DNA from: Phytohabitans rumicis
Lineage (GTDB): Bacteria; Actinomycetota; Actinomycetes; Mycobacteriales; Micromonosporaceae
Length of the DNA: 64,000 bases
Assembly (NCBI RefSeq): GCF_011764445.1
Contig: NZ_BLPG01000001.1
Coordinates: 8,361,316-8,425,315, forward strand
Reading direction: 5' to 3'
Part shown: one piece after another, positions 18,999 to 28,883 of the stretch
Position numbering within the stretch: position 1 is the stretch's first letter
How the letters are laid out: every line of letters begins with the position of its first letter
Notes under the pieces: model-generated
What the model saw: only the letters and a program-made list of their open reading frames with translations
What the model was told of the DNA's origin: nothing
Databases searched by the model: none
Position numbers and translations under genes: made by a program

Positions 18999-19961
18999 GT
19001 GGACATCGCCCTGGCCGGCGACACCATGCTCGGGCGGCTGGTCGCCGAGCGGCTGCACGAGGTCGGGCCGCGCCGCCTGGTCGCGCCGGAGGTGCGCGAC
19101 ATCGTGGCCGAGGCCGACCTCTTCGTGGTCAACCTGGAGTGCTGCGTGTCCGAGCGCGGCCAGCCGTGGCCGCAGCCGGGCAAGCCGTTCTTCTTCCGGG
19201 CCCCGCCGCGGGCCGCCCAGACGCTGGCCTGGCTCGGCGTGGACTGCGTGACGTTGGCCAACAACCACGCGCTGGACTTCGGGTACCAGGCGCTGCGGGA
19301 CACCCGCTGGCACTTGGCCGACGCGGGCGTGCGTACCGTCGGCGCGGGCCCGGACCGGGACGCCGCGCGGGCGGCGGTCGTGCTGACCGGCGGCGGGCTG
19401 CGGCTGGCCGTCCTGGGCGTCACCGATCATCCCAACGACTACGCGGCGGGCCGGACCCGCCCCGGCGTCGCGTACGCCGACCTGCGCGCCGGCGTACCCG
19501 GATGGCTGGCCGACGAGATCGCGGCGCTGCGCCAGCACGCGGACGCCGTGCTGGTCACGCCGCACTGGGGGCCGAACCTGATCACCGAGCCCCTGCCGTA
19601 CGTGCGGCGGGCCGCCAAAGCGCTGGTCGACGCCGGGGCGACGCTGGTCGCCGGGCACTCGGCGCACGTGTTCCACGGCGTGGCCGGCCCGGTGCTGTAC
19701 GACCTCGGCGACTTCATCGACGACTACGCCGTCGACCCGGTGCTGCACAACGACCTGGGCCTGCTGTGGCTGGTCACGCTGGACGCGGGCGGCCCGCGCC
19801 GGCTGCGGGCGGTGCCGCTCGCCCTGGACACCGCGTACACCCGGCTGGCCACCGGGCCCGAGTACGACTGGGTCGCCTACCGCCTCACCGCCGCGTGTGC
19901 CGAACTCGGCACCGAGGTGGTGAACGAGGGCGACCACCTGTCTGTGACCTGGCGCACGTGA
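18999..19961 (+). CDS. CapA-family protein (metallophosphoesterase fold, poly-gamma-glutamate capsule-like)
   Basis: 320 residues. Begins [13 protein letters not shown], with [23 protein letters not shown] and [10 protein letters not shown] blocks; these Asp, Asn and His residues form the metal site of the CapA/PgsA metallophosphoesterase-like fold. Known family members act in poly-gamma-glutamate export or processing, but many actinomycete members stand alone and have no assigned role. No signal peptide or membrane anchor is visible at the GTG start (18999), so it may be cytosolic. Divergent from the NRPS operon, sharing its upstream region. Confidence 0.8.
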   Translation: MDIALAGDTMLGRLVAERLHEVGPRRLVAPEVRDIVAEADLFVVNLECCVSERGQPWPQPGKPFFFRAPPRAAQTLAWLGVDCVTLANNHALDFGYQALRDTRWHLADAGVRTVGAGPDRDAARAAVVLTGGGLRLAVLGVTDHPNDYAAGRTRPGVAYADLRAGVPGWLADEIAALRQHADAVLVTPHWGPNLITEPLPYVRRAAKALVDAGATLVAGHSAHVFHGVAGPVLYDLGDFIDDYAVDPVLHNDLGLLWLVTLDAGGPRRLRAVPLALDTAYTRLATGPEYDWVAYRLTAACAELGTEVVNEGDHLSVTWRT

Positions 19962-20011
19962 GTACCCTCGGGCACGTCGCCAACTGGTGGCGCCCGACCC
20001 GAGGAGACGCG

Positions 20012-20704
20012 ATGCCGCTCACCCCGGCCGACGTACACAACGTCGCCTTCAAGAAGCCTCCGATCGGCAAGCGGGGGTTCGACGAGGAAGAGGTCGACGC
20101 CTTCCTGGACGAGGTCGAGCGCGAGTTGGCCCGCCTCATCGAGGAGAACAACGAGCTCCGTGCGCAGGTCGAGCGCGGGGGCGTGGGTCGCGGCGGCGCG
20201 TCGGGCGACCCGCGGCTGGCCGCCGAGATCAGCAACCTCGGGGTCCAGCTCGAAAACGCCCAGCGGGACCGGGTGGCCGCCGACCAGGCGGCCCGGAGCC
20301 TGATGGCGGAGCTGGAGCAGGCGCGCGCGCAGGGCGGACCGGGCCCGGGCGGCGACGGCGAGCAGGCCGTGCGGGTGCTGATGATGGCCCAGCGCACGGC
20401 CGACGACCATGTCGGTGACGCCCGCCGCGAGGCCGACCGGCTGCTGTCCGAGGCGCGGTCCAGGGCGGACGAGCTGACCCGGGAGGCGCAGGCCACGGCC
20501 GACACCGTGGAGCGGGACGCCCGCCAGCGCCACCAGGAGGCGATGGGCGGCCTGGACGCCAAACGCACCGCGACGCTGCAGCACATCGCCGAGCTGACCC
20601 AGTTCGAGCGGGAGTACCGCACCCGGCTGATGGCCTACCTGGAGAGCCAGCTGCGCGACCACGGTGGCCGCGCCGACGCGGAGGTCACGTCGGCGCCGCA
20701 GTGA
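20012..20704 (+). CDS. DivIVA-domain protein (Wag31-like paralogue)
   Basis: 230 residues. The N-terminal DivIVA membrane-binding motif is clear: [20 protein letters not shown] then [21 protein letters not shown], followed by long coiled coils (about 100-220) rich in Glu, Ala and Arg. Such proteins mark curved membrane at poles and tips and organise apical growth. It is shorter than the main Wag31 and is not beside ftsZ/sepF, so it is more likely an accessory paralogue. ATG at 20012 with GAGGAGA ribosome site. Confidence 0.85.
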   Translation: MPLTPADVHNVAFKKPPIGKRGFDEEEVDAFLDEVERELARLIEENNELRAQVERGGVGRGGASGDPRLAAEISNLGVQLENAQRDRVAADQAARSLMAELEQARAQGGPGPGGDGEQAVRVLMMAQRTADDHVGDARREADRLLSEARSRADELTREAQATADTVERDARQRHQEAMGGLDAKRTATLQHIAELTQFEREYRTRLMAYLESQLRDHGGRADAEVTSAPQ

Positions 20705-20735
20705 GGCCGCCGCGGTGAGACTGCCGCGGTGCGGC

Positions 20736-22037
20736 TCAGGCCAGGCTGAAACGCTCGGCGTGGATCTGGTCGGTGGGCACGTTCAGGGCGCGCAGGCTGC
20801 CGATCACCGCGTCCGTCATCGGCGTCGGCCCGCAGACGTACACCTCGCGCTGGGCGATGTCCGGGACCAGGGCGAGCAGGTTGCCCGGCGCGAACGGGGT
20901 GTTCGGCGGCGACCCGGCGCCGGTGCGCCCGGTCAGCACGTGCACGCGGGCGCCGCGCGGCTGGGCCAGGGCGTGCAGTTCGGGGAGCAGGACGGCGTCG
21001 TCCATGGTGTGCACCCGGTAGAGCACGACGACGTCGCCGGCCGCCTCCTCCAGTAGCGCGCGGATCGGCGTGATGCCGACGCCGCCGGCGATGAGCAGCG
21101 ACGCGTCGAGGGTGCGGTGCAGTTCGGTGAACGCGCCGTACGGGCCCTCGGCGAAGACCCGGGTGCCGACCGGGATGTTCCGCAGGCCGGCGCTGGTCTT
21201 GCCGACCGCCTTCGCGGTGAGCCGCAGCGAACGGCCGTTCGGGGCCGCCGACAGCGAGAACGGGTTGGCCTGCCACCAGTTGTTGTGCCCGAGGAACCGC
21301 CAGATCATGAACTGGCCCGCGCGGGCCGGCAGTTTGTCCAGGTGGCGGCCGGTGACGTGCACGGACACCACGTTGTCGGACTCCGGCACCACCGCGGCCA
21401 CCCGGAACCGGTGGTACGCGTTGCGCCACAGCGGCACCACGAACCGGCTGACGACCAGGTTGGTCAGGATCAGCACCCACAGCGTCCACCAGTAGATCGT
21501 GGCCCCGGTGGCGTCGAACGTGGTGCCCTCCAGCGCCTGGTGCACCAGCCCGATGCCGAGGGCCACGTAGAGCAGCATGTGCAGGGCGTGCCAGACCTCG
21601 TACCCGAGGCGGCGGCGGGCCCACCGGACGGACAGGCCGATCACGACGAGGAAGATCGCGGCCGCGCACATCCCGAGCAGGGAGGCGGTGACGCCGGCCA
21701 GGTCAAGGAAGGTCTGCCACGGCGACGCGCCGCCGAGCCGGGTGTAGCCGGCGATGACGAACGAGAAGTGCAGCAGGATCAGCCAGAAGAGGGTCAGACC
21801 GATCAGCCGGTGCCAGCGGGTCAGCCGGTCCATGCCCAGCCGGCGGTCCAGCCACGGTATACGGGAGACCAGCAGGATCTGGAACATCATGGTCATCGCG
21901 AGGTGCAGGCCGAAGAACTTGGCGACGGTCAGCACGCCGTTCTTGCCCTCGCCGTACGCGACGAACATCGCCTCCACGACCAGCAGGTTCGCCACTACGA
22001 ACGCCACCACGACCCACTGGGCGACTCTTCTCTTCAC
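20736..22037 (-). CDS. Ferric-reductase-like transmembrane flavocytochrome with FAD/NAD(P) reductase domain
   Basis: 433 residues. About six N-terminal membrane helices (1-210) with histidines positioned for haem (WHRLIGL, LLHFSF, EVWHALHMLLYV, GLVHQAL), then an FNR-type domain: FAD motif NPFSLSAAP, NAD(P) motif LLIAGGVGITPIRALLEE and CGPTPMTDAVI. Predicted to move electrons from NAD(P)H across the membrane, for example to ferric iron. GTG start at 22037. It ends 31 bases from divIVA, tail to tail. Confidence 0.85.
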   Translation of the reverse strand: MKRRVAQWVVVAFVVANLLVVEAMFVAYGEGKNGVLTVAKFFGLHLAMTMMFQILLVSRIPWLDRRLGMDRLTRWHRLIGLTLFWLILLHFSFVIAGYTRLGGASPWQTFLDLAGVTASLLGMCAAAIFLVVIGLSVRWARRRLGYEVWHALHMLLYVALGIGLVHQALEGTTFDATGATIYWWTLWVLILTNLVVSRFVVPLWRNAYHRFRVAAVVPESDNVVSVHVTGRHLDKLPARAGQFMIWRFLGHNNWWQANPFSLSAAPNGRSLRLTAKAVGKTSAGLRNIPVGTRVFAEGPYGAFTELHRTLDASLLIAGGVGITPIRALLEEAAGDVVVLYRVHTMDDAVLLPELHALAQPRGARVHVLTGRTGAGSPPNTPFAPGNLLALVPDIAQREVYVCGPTPMTDAVIGSLRALNVPTDQIHAERFSLA

Positions 22038-22053
22038 CGCCGCATCTTATTCA

Positions 22054-23423
22054 TCATCCGCCACTACGAGGGCCGATGTTTTGGTTGATCCGGAACACGT
22101 TGTCCGGGTCGTACCGCGTCTTGAGGTCGACCAGCCGCTGGTAGGTCGCCTCGTCGTACGCCGCCCGGACCCGGTCGGGCCCCTCGTCGCCGAGGAAGTT
22201 GACGTACGTGCCGCCGGCCGAGAACGGCCGCATCGCCTCCCACAGGCGCCTGGTCCAGGTGACATGCGGCTCGGCGTCGCCCGGCAGGGCCCAGCGGGAG
22301 TTGATGTTCAACACGTACGGCGCGTCCCGGTGGGCGACGGCGGTGGCGCCCGGCGCGACCCGGGCCGCCGCGCCGCCGAGCACGACCAGCTTGAAGTCGG
22401 ACAGCGGGGACGTGATGTCCCGCAGGTACTCGGCGAGGACGTCGAGCATGGTGTCCGGGATCCCGGTCAGGTACTCGGCCTTCCAGTAGTTGCCGAACCC
22501 CGCCGTCCATGACCCGTCCAGCATGGACTGGAAGTCCCGGTACGCCCGGGCGCCAGCAGGTCGGCGACCGGCGGGGCCAGCTCGCGCAGCGCGGCCAGCG
22601 CCCGGACGCCGTCCTCGACCGGGCCGGCGTGGCACGCCGCGATCGCCACCACCGGCTGCCCGTGCACCTCCTCCGGCAGGAACGGCGCGGCCGGCGCCCG
22701 GCGCAGCACCAGGAAGCAGGTCAGCTCGTCCGGCGCGGCCGCCATGAGGTCCCGGTAGCCCCGGACCACCCGGGCCAGGTCGTCCGCCCGGTAGAAGATC
22801 AGTCCGGCGGCCAGCTCGGGGCCGACCGGGTGCGCCCGGAACTCGAACAGCGTCACGATGCCGAAGTTGCCGCCGCCCCCGCGCAGCCCCCACAGCAGGT
22901 CGTCGTCGGCCCGGACCAGCCGGCCGTCGGCGGTGACCACGTCGGCGCCGACCAGGTTGTCCGCGGTCAGGCCGTACGGCCGGTGCAGCCAGCCGAACCC
23001 ACCGCCCAGGGTGAGCCCCGCGACCCCCGTGGTGGAGACGATCCCGCCCGGCACGGCCAGCCCGAACTCCTGCGTCTCCCGGTCCAGCTCGCCCCACAAC
23101 AGGCCGGGCTGGGCCCACGCCGTACGCCCGGCGGGGTCGACCCGGACCGCCTTCAGCGCGGACAGGTCGATCACCAGGCCGCCGTCGCAGGTGCCGCTGC
23201 CGGCGATGTTGTGCCCGCCGCCGCGTACCGCCACCGGCAGGTCCGCCTCGCGTGCGTAGCGCACCGCCGCGAGGACGTCGGCCACGCCGGCACACCGGGC
23301 GATGCCGGCGGGCTTGCGGTCGATCGTGCCGTTCCAGACCCGCCGTGCCTCGTCGTACCCGTTGTCCTCCGGCAGGATCACCTGGCCGCGCAGGCGGTCC
23401 CGCAGCGCCGTACCCGTGCTCAT
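22054..23423 (-). CDS. FAD-linked oxidoreductase, berberine-bridge-enzyme type; apparent 1-base frameshift near 22549
   Basis: FAD-binding type 4 fold. RGGGHNIAGSGTCDG carries the His that binds FAD covalently in this family; LTLGGGFGWLHRPYG and LRGGGGNFGIVTLFEF complete the FAD site. The C-terminal BBE segment YQRLVDLKTRYDPDNVFRIN ends the protein. The first frame runs to DLLAP and the second begins RAYRDFQSMLDGSW; one extra C in the CCCGGG at 22547-22552 merges them into about 456 residues. Substrate unknown; relatives oxidise sugars, alkaloids or aclacinomycin-like compounds. Divergent from the NDH-2-like gene 74 bases away. Confidence 0.82.
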
Positions 23424-23497
23424 GCCTCCCAGCCTGGACCTTTGGGCGCGGGCCCGGAAGGTGTTTGAACCGGCAGGATCGGGGGGACCGTGTGATC

Positions 23498-24799
23498 ATG
23501 CGCAGGCCCCGGATCGTGATCGTCGGAGCCGGCTTCGCCGGCTACAGCGCCGCCCGCAAGCTGTCCCGGCTGGCCCGCGGCGCGGCCGATATCGTGCTGC
23601 TCAACCCGACCGACTACTTCCTGTACCTGCCGCTGCTGCCGGAGGTGGCCACCGGCGTGCTGGAGCCGCGCCGGATCTCGGTGTCGCTGCCCGCGACGCT
23701 GCCCGGCGTGCGGCTGGTGCTCGGCGAGGCGACCGGGATCGAGCTGGACCGCAAGTGGGTCGCCTACGCCGACCCCGAGGGCGGGTCCGGCGAGCTGGGG
23801 TACGACCGGCTGGTGCTCGCCGCCGGCAGCGTCAACAAGCTGCTGCCCATCCCGGGGGTGGCCGAGCACGCGCACGGCTTCCGCGGCATCCCCGAGGCGC
23901 TGTACCTGCGCGATCACGTCACCCGGCAGATCGAGCTGGCGGACTCGGCGGACGACCCGGCGCAGCGGCAGGCCCGGTGCACGTTCGTGGTGGTGGGGGC
24001 CGGCTACACCGGCACCGAGGTCGCCGCGCACGGCGCGCTCTTCACCGACGACCTGGTCGAGCGGCACCCGGGGCTGCGCGACCAGCCGGTGCGGTGGCTG
24101 CTGCTCGACCTCGCCGACCGGGTGCTGCCCGACCTGGACGAGCGGCTGTCCACGACCGCGTCCCGGGTGCTGCGGCAGCGCGGCGTGGACGTGCGCACGG
24201 GCACCTCGGTGCGGGAGGCGACGCCGGACGGCGTCCACCTCAGCGACGGCACGCACGTGCCCACCCGGACGCTGGTGTGGTGCGTCGGCGTACGCCCCGA
24301 CCCGCTGGTCGCCGACCTCGGGCTGGCCACGAACCACGGCCGGCTGGTGGTCGACGAGTACCTCACCGTGCCCGGCCACCCGGACGTGTACGCCTGCGGC
24401 GACGCGGCCGCCGTGCCCGACCTCACCCGGCCCGGCGAGATCACCGCCATGACCGCGCAGCACGCCACCCGGCAGGGCAGGCTCGCCGCCCGCAACATCG
24501 CGGCCTCCTACAACCAGGGGGTACGCCGCACATACCGCCACCACGACCTGGGCTTCGTCGTGGACCTGGGTGGCCCGCAGGCGGCGGCCGACCCGCTGGG
24601 CGTCCCGCTCGGCGGCCCACTCGCGAAGGCGGTCACCGCCGGCTACCACCTGCTCGCGATGCCCGGCAACCGGGTCCGCACCGCCGCCGACTGGCTGCTC
24701 AACGCCGTACTCCCGCGGCACACCGTGCAGCTCGGGCTGGTACGCGCGCCCGCCGTACCGCTCGACACCGCCACACCGGAGCTGCCGCGTACACCGTAG
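23498..24799 (+). CDS. NADH dehydrogenase-like FAD-dependent oxidoreductase (NDH-2 family)
   Basis: 433 residues. N-terminal FAD Rossmann motif IVIVGAGFAGYSAARKLSRL; second dinucleotide site TFVVVGAGYTGTEVAAHGAL; FAD-closing motif VYACGDAAAVPD. The pattern matches type II NADH:quinone oxidoreductases, single-protein non-pumping enzymes at the inner face of the membrane. The C terminus is moderately hydrophobic and could dock on the membrane. ATG at 23498 chosen because GGGGGGA lies 10-15 bases upstream; an in-frame GTG at 23492 is an alternative. Confidence 0.85.
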   Translation: MRRPRIVIVGAGFAGYSAARKLSRLARGAADIVLLNPTDYFLYLPLLPEVATGVLEPRRISVSLPATLPGVRLVLGEATGIELDRKWVAYADPEGGSGELGYDRLVLAAGSVNKLLPIPGVAEHAHGFRGIPEALYLRDHVTRQIELADSADDPAQRQARCTFVVVGAGYTGTEVAAHGALFTDDLVERHPGLRDQPVRWLLLDLADRVLPDLDERLSTTASRVLRQRGVDVRTGTSVREATPDGVHLSDGTHVPTRTLVWCVGVRPDPLVADLGLATNHGRLVVDEYLTVPGHPDVYACGDAAAVPDLTRPGEITAMTAQHATRQGRLAARNIAASYNQGVRRTYRHHDLGFVVDLGGPQAAADPLGVPLGGPLAKAVTAGYHLLAMPGNRVRTAADWLLNAVLPRHTVQLGLVRAPAVPLDTATPELPRTP

Positions 24800-24809
24800 G
24801 GTGTGGCCC

Positions 24810-26282
24810 GTGACGGTGCGCTATGCGGAGCCTGCCGGCCGCTGGGTGCTGCTGGCGACGGTGCTGGGGTCCGGGCTGACGTTCCTCGACGCGACCGTGG
24901 TCAACATCGCGCTGCCCCGGATCGGCGAGGACTTCGGCGCGGACGCCGCTGCTCTACAGTGGACGGTGAATGGCTACACGCTCAGCCTCGCCGCGCTGAT
25001 CCTGCTCGGCGGCTCGCTGGGGGACCGGTTCGGCCGGCGGCGGGTCTTCGTCATCGGGGTGGCGTGGTTCGCGGTGAGCTCGCTGCTGTGCGGGCTGGCG
25101 CCCAACCCGGAGACGCTGATCGCCGCGCGGATCCTGCAGGGCGTCGGCGGCGCCCTGCTCACGCCGGGGTCGCTGGCCATCCTGGAGGCGTCCTTTCACC
25201 CCGACGACCGGGCCAAGGCCATCGGCGCCTGGTCCGGGCTGGGCGGCGTCGCCGGCGCGATCGGCCCGTTCGTCGGCGGGTGGCTGCTGGAGGTCGCCAG
25301 CTGGCGGCTCATCTTCCTGATCAACGTGCCGCTGGCCGCCGTCGTCGCCGCGGTCGCGCTCCGCCACGTACCCGAATCGTCGAATCCGCAAGCGGCGCGG
25401 ACGCTGGACGTGCCCGGCGTGCTCACCGGAGCCGTCGGCCTCGCCGGTCTGACCTACGGCTTCACCGCGTGGCCGGCGATGGGCCCGACGTCGCCGGTGG
25501 TGCTCGCCACGCTGGCCGTCGGCGTCGCCGGCATGGCGGCGTTCATCATCACCGAACGTCGCTCGGCGCACCCGATGCTGCCGCTGGAGGTGTTCGCCAG
25601 CAAGGCGTTCACCGCGGCGAACCTGGTCACCTTCGCGGTCTACGCGGCGCTCGGCGGGGTGTTCTTCCTAGTGGTGCTCAACCTGCAGGTCGTCGCCGGG
25701 TTCAGCCCGCTGGCCGCCGGCACCGCGCTGCTGCCGGTCACGCTGCTGATGCTGCTGCTGTCCGCCCGCGCCGGCGCGCTCGGCCAGCGCATCGGGCCGC
25801 GCATCCCGATGACCGCCGGCCCGGCCGTCTGCGCGGTCGCGTTGCTGCTGCTCGCCCGCGTCGGCCCGGACGCGACGTACGTCGTGGACGTGCTGCCCGC
25901 GGCCATCATCCTCGGGCTGGGCCTGTCGCTGACCGTCGCGCCGCTGACCGCCACCGCGCTGGGCTCCGTGGACGAGAGCCACGCCGGCGTCGCCAGCGGC
26001 GTCAACAACGCGGTCGCCCGCGCCGCCGGCCTGCTCGCCGTCGCCGTCCTGCCGCTCGCCGCCGGCATCGGCACCGGCAGCCTGACCGACCCGGGCGCCC
26101 TCGCACCGGCGTACCGGAACGCGATGCTGATCTCCGCGGGGCTGCTCGTGGTGGGCGCGGTGATCGCCGCGGTGTGGGTCCCCAGCCGCCTGGTGCGCCC
26201 GCCGTCGCCGGTCAAGGTGCACTGCGCGGTGGCCGGTACGCCGCTGCACCCGTCGCGCGCCCGGGTACCCGAGGAGGTCTGA
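24810..26282 (+). CDS. MFS drug exporter, DHA2 (EmrB/QacA) family
   Basis: 490 residues, about 14 membrane helices. Motif TFLDATVVNIALPRIG (helix 1, DHA2 hallmark with an acidic residue), GGSLGDRFGRRRVF (motif A), ARILQGVGGALLTPGSLAIL (motif C region) and WRLIFLINVP are typical. Probably proton-driven efflux of lipophilic cations or antibiotics. GTG at 24810 taken as start (MTVRYAEPAGRW); GTG at 24801 is possible. Starts 10 bases after the NDH-2-like gene, so co-transcription is likely. Confidence 0.88.
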   Translation: MTVRYAEPAGRWVLLATVLGSGLTFLDATVVNIALPRIGEDFGADAAALQWTVNGYTLSLAALILLGGSLGDRFGRRRVFVIGVAWFAVSSLLCGLAPNPETLIAARILQGVGGALLTPGSLAILEASFHPDDRAKAIGAWSGLGGVAGAIGPFVGGWLLEVASWRLIFLINVPLAAVVAAVALRHVPESSNPQAARTLDVPGVLTGAVGLAGLTYGFTAWPAMGPTSPVVLATLAVGVAGMAAFIITERRSAHPMLPLEVFASKAFTAANLVTFAVYAALGGVFFLVVLNLQVVAGFSPLAAGTALLPVTLLMLLLSARAGALGQRIGPRIPMTAGPAVCAVALLLLARVGPDATYVVDVLPAAIILGLGLSLTVAPLTATALGSVDESHAGVASGVNNAVARAAGLLAVAVLPLAAGIGTGSLTDPGALAPAYRNAMLISAGLLVVGAVIAAVWVPSRLVRPPSPVKVHCAVAGTPLHPSRARVPEEV

Positions 26283-26301
26283 CCCGCGCCGGGGAGGTCG
26301 C

Positions 26302-27009
26302 TCACTCCTCGATCGCGCCGCCCACGGCGCGCAGGTGGGCGCGGAAGGTCAGGGCCGGGTTCTCCGCGCGCTGGGCGAGGTACGTGGCGAACCGCACCTG
26401 GTCGCGCAGGGACTCGCCGGCCCGGATGCGGTCGGCCTGGTGGCGCTCGGTGTCGCGGATCTTCTCGGCGAGCGTGAGGATCTCGTCGGCGCGCGCGGCG
26501 GGGAGGAAGAGCACGCCGTCGTCGTCGCCGAGGACCAGGTCGGCGCGGTCGACGGTCCACTCGCCGACGGTGGCGGCTTCGAGCGCGTCCTTGGGGCGTT
26601 CGTCCAGGCGTTGCGGGCCGGTGGGGAGCGTGCCGAGGCTGAAGACCGGCAGCGCGATCGCCCGGATGTCGGCGGAGTCCCGGTGCAGGCCCCAGATCAC
26701 GACGCCGGCGAGCCCTGCGGCCTCGGCCTCCAGGACGGCCAGGTCGCCGACGCACGCCTCGTCGAGCCGGCCGTCGTTGTCGACCACGAGGACGTCGCCG
26801 GGGTTGGCCGCCTCGTACGCCTCCAGGAAGATGTCGACGCTGCCGACGTGTCGGGCGGGCAGCACCTGCCCGGCGAGCCGGCTGCCGGGGACCGCGGCGC
26901 GGGTGTTCGCCGGCGCGCAGCGCACCGGCACGTGGGCGCGGACGCAGGCGTCGGCGACGTGCGGGGTGGTCAGGGTGGCGAACCGGTGCCGGAGTACGTC
27001 GGGATCCAT
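26302..27009 (-). CDS. RraA-like / HMG-CHA aldolase-family protein
   Basis: 235 residues. RraA fold core: PGDVLVVDNDGRLDEACVGDL then GVVIWGLHRDSADI, containing the G-x20-R-D signature, then LPVFSLGTLPTGPQ. Members are either metal-dependent 4-hydroxy-4-methyl-2-oxoglutarate/oxaloacetate aldolases or regulators of ribonuclease E. As actinomycetes have a different degradosome, an aldolase or related lyase role is likelier. Lies alone between a convergent exporter and a divergent stress protein. ATG start. Confidence 0.75.
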   Translation of the reverse strand: MDPDVLRHRFATLTTPHVADACVRAHVPVRCAPANTRAAVPGSRLAGQVLPARHVGSVDIFLEAYEAANPGDVLVVDNDGRLDEACVGDLAVLEAEAAGLAGVVIWGLHRDSADIRAIALPVFSLGTLPTGPQRLDERPKDALEAATVGEWTVDRADLVLGDDDGVLFLPAARADEILTLAEKIRDTERHQADRIRAGESLRDQVRFATYLAQRAENPALTFRAHLRAVGGAIEE

Positions 27010-27076
27010 CCTCTGACAATAGTCAGAGAACGATCTGGAGCGGCGCCACCAGGTGGCCTGAGTTCATACTTAGCGC

Positions 27077-27517
27077 GTGACCTTCGAACTGGGGACGGAC
27101 GGGCCCAAGGTCCTCGTCGTTGGTGTGGACGGTTCGACGACGTCGCTGCGCGCCGGGGCGTACGCCGCCGGCCTGGCCCGACGCCAGGGCGCCCACCTCG
27201 TGGTCGTCTACGTCTCGCGGCCCGGCGCCTTTGTCGGCATGGCACCCGGCGCCGCGGCGGTGGCCCGGCAGGCGGACGAGGAGATGGTCGCCGACCTGCG
27301 CCGGCAGGCCGAGGAGGGGGCGGCGATCATCGGGCTGAAGTTCACGTTCCGTTCGGTGGCCGGCGACCCGTACGGCGAGCTGGTGCGGATCGCCGACGAG
27401 GTCAGCGCCGACGGCGTGATCGTCGGGGCGTCCACACAGGCCGGTCACCGGTTCGCCGGCTCGATCGCGATCCGGTTGGTCAAGGCCGGCAGGTGGCCGG
27501 TGACGGTGGTGCCGTAG
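27077..27517 (+). CDS. Universal stress protein (UspA family)
   Basis: 146 residues, single Usp domain. Starts KVLVVGVDGSTTSLRAGAYA and ends DGVIVGASTQAGHRFAGSIAIRLVKAGRWPVTVVP. The ATP-binding signature normally read as G-x2-G-x9-G-S is present in modified form (GASTQAGHRFAGSIA). Cytosolic. GTG start at 27077. Divergent from the RraA-like gene. Confidence 0.85.
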   Translation: MTFELGTDGPKVLVVGVDGSTTSLRAGAYAAGLARRQGAHLVVVYVSRPGAFVGMAPGAAAVARQADEEMVADLRRQAEEGAAIIGLKFTFRSVAGDPYGELVRIADEVSADGVIVGASTQAGHRFAGSIAIRLVKAGRWPVTVVP

Positions 27518-27556
27518 CGGCCCGTCCTAGATCCGCACGGTGAGACGGTGTCTCTG

Positions 27557-27586
27557 TTGACGGAACGGGGACCCCGCGCCTAGTCT
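27557..27586 (+). promoter_or_regulatory. Predicted promoter ahead of the small ORF and TauD-like gene
   Basis: TTGACG (27557-27562) and TAGTCT (27581-27586) with an 18-base spacer. The next start codon, at 27618, lies about 25 bases beyond the expected transcription start and has its own strong ribosome site. Confidence 0.45.
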
Positions 27587-27617
27587 GGCCGAAACCACGC
27601 TAGACGCAGGAGGGTTC

Positions 27618-27728
27618 ATGATCAGAGCCTTGCTGGTGCGCGGTTACGAGGAGCCGCTGCGGGTCAACCCGCCGCGCGAGGGCCTCCGCCCCGGCACCGC
27701 TGCTGGCGACCCGCAGGTGCCGTTCTGA
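27618..27728 (+). CDS. 36-residue ORF resembling an alcohol-dehydrogenase N terminus (remnant or leader)
   Basis: ATG at 27618 follows GCAGGAGGG at ideal spacing and opens a 36-codon frame ending TGA at 27728. The first residues, MIRALLVRGYEEPLRV, look like the start of a zinc-type (MDR) alcohol dehydrogenase; the rest (NPPREGLRPGTAAGD) does not continue the fold. Most likely the stump of a deleted dehydrogenase whose promoter and ribosome site now serve the dioxygenase 58 bases downstream. A translated leader peptide is the alternative. I see no RiPP maturation genes around it. Confidence 0.4.
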   Translation: MIRALLVRGYEEPLRVNPPREGLRPGTAAGDPQVPF

Positions 27729-27786
27729 TCCGAGGGCTACTTCCGTGCCCCCTTGTCAGACCATCGAGCCCTCGGAGTCCAATCTC

Positions 27787-28866
27787 ATGACCACAGCCAT
27801 CGACCTGTCCCCGATCTCCGGCCCGTCCTCGTGGCGCGGCGACGAGCTGGCCACCGCCACCGACTGGATCTACCACCTGAGCGACGCCGAGCGGGCCGAG
27901 CTGGAGACCGTCGGCCGCAGGTTCGTCACGGACAACCCCGACCTGCGTACCGTCACCGCCGCCGACTACCCGCTGCCCGCCTGCGCCGGCCTCAACGCCG
28001 AATGCGCGCACCAGCTCGACGCCGGGCGCGGGTTCGTCCTCGTCCGGGGTTTGCGCACCGAGGAGTACGGCGACGCGCTCGCCGGTGCCATCTTCTACCT
28101 GATGGGGCTGCACCTCGGCGTACCCATGAAGCAGAACGAGTTGGGCGACGTGCTCGACCACGTCATCGCCACGTCGAACAAGACGCTGGACGACCCGACG
28201 GCGCTGCCGTCGCGGGTCCGCGACCGGCTGCCGTTCCACTCCGACAGCTCGGACGTCGTCGCGCTGATGTGCCTGCGCGCCGCGCAGGCCGGCGGATCCA
28301 GCAGCCTGGTCAGCGGCACCACCATCTACAACGAGGTGCTGCGGCGCCGGCCCGACCTGGCGCACCTGCTCTTCGAGCCGTGGCACTGGGACTGGTACAA
28401 GCAGGACCACGACGCGCCCGCCAAGACGTACACGTCGCCGATCTGCAGCTACGTCGACGGCATCTTCAGCACGTACGCGGGCAGCTCGATGATCACGTCG
28501 GCGCAGGACTACCCCGAGGTGCCCCGGCTCACCGAGGACCAGATCGAGGTGCTCCGCCTGTACGACGAGATCACCCAGGAGCCTGGGCTGGCGCTGGACA
28601 TGGACTTCCAGCCCGGCGACGTGCAGTGGCTGCTGAACTACGCGGCCCTGCACTCGCGTACCGGGTATGTCGACTTCCCCGAGCCGGAACGGCGCCGGCA
28701 CCTGCTGCGTCTGTGGTTGAAGCGGGACGTGGGCCGGCCGCTGGTGTCCGGCTTCGGCAAGAACGTCGTACAGGCGCGTGGCGAAGAGCGCGAGGAGACA
28801 GTGAAGGACGGCGGACGGTTCCGGATCGCCGAGGCGGTCGTGCCCAACTTCGAGTGGGGCAACTAG
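27787..28866 (+). CDS. TauD/TfdA-family Fe(II)/2-oxoglutarate-dependent oxygenase (clavaminate-synthase-like)
   Basis: 359 residues. Iron ligands seen as the HxD motif in LPFHSDSSDVVAL and a distal His in AALHSRTGYVDF, with the 2-oxoglutarate-binding Arg likely in the following RRRHLLRLWL segment. Hydroxylates or desaturates a small molecule, using 2-oxoglutarate and oxygen. ATG at 27787 (MTTAIDLSPI) preferred; an in-frame upstream start at 27745 would add 14 residues. Neighbouring genes do not reveal a substrate. Ends at a strong terminator. Confidence 0.82.
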   Translation: MTTAIDLSPISGPSSWRGDELATATDWIYHLSDAERAELETVGRRFVTDNPDLRTVTAADYPLPACAGLNAECAHQLDAGRGFVLVRGLRTEEYGDALAGAIFYLMGLHLGVPMKQNELGDVLDHVIATSNKTLDDPTALPSRVRDRLPFHSDSSDVVALMCLRAAQAGGSSSLVSGTTIYNEVLRRRPDLAHLLFEPWHWDWYKQDHDAPAKTYTSPICSYVDGIFSTYAGSSMITSAQDYPEVPRLTEDQIEVLRLYDEITQEPGLALDMDFQPGDVQWLLNYAALHSRTGYVDFPEPERRRHLLRLWLKRDVGRPLVSGFGKNVVQARGEEREETVKDGGRFRIAEAVVPNFEWGN

Positions 28867-28883
28867 CGACCGCACCGAGACGA

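Noticed and set aside
27618-27728. RiPP precursor peptide beside a TauD-like oxygenase
   Set aside because: No leader/core organisation, no maturation enzymes or exporter in context, and the N terminus resembles a dehydrogenase start.
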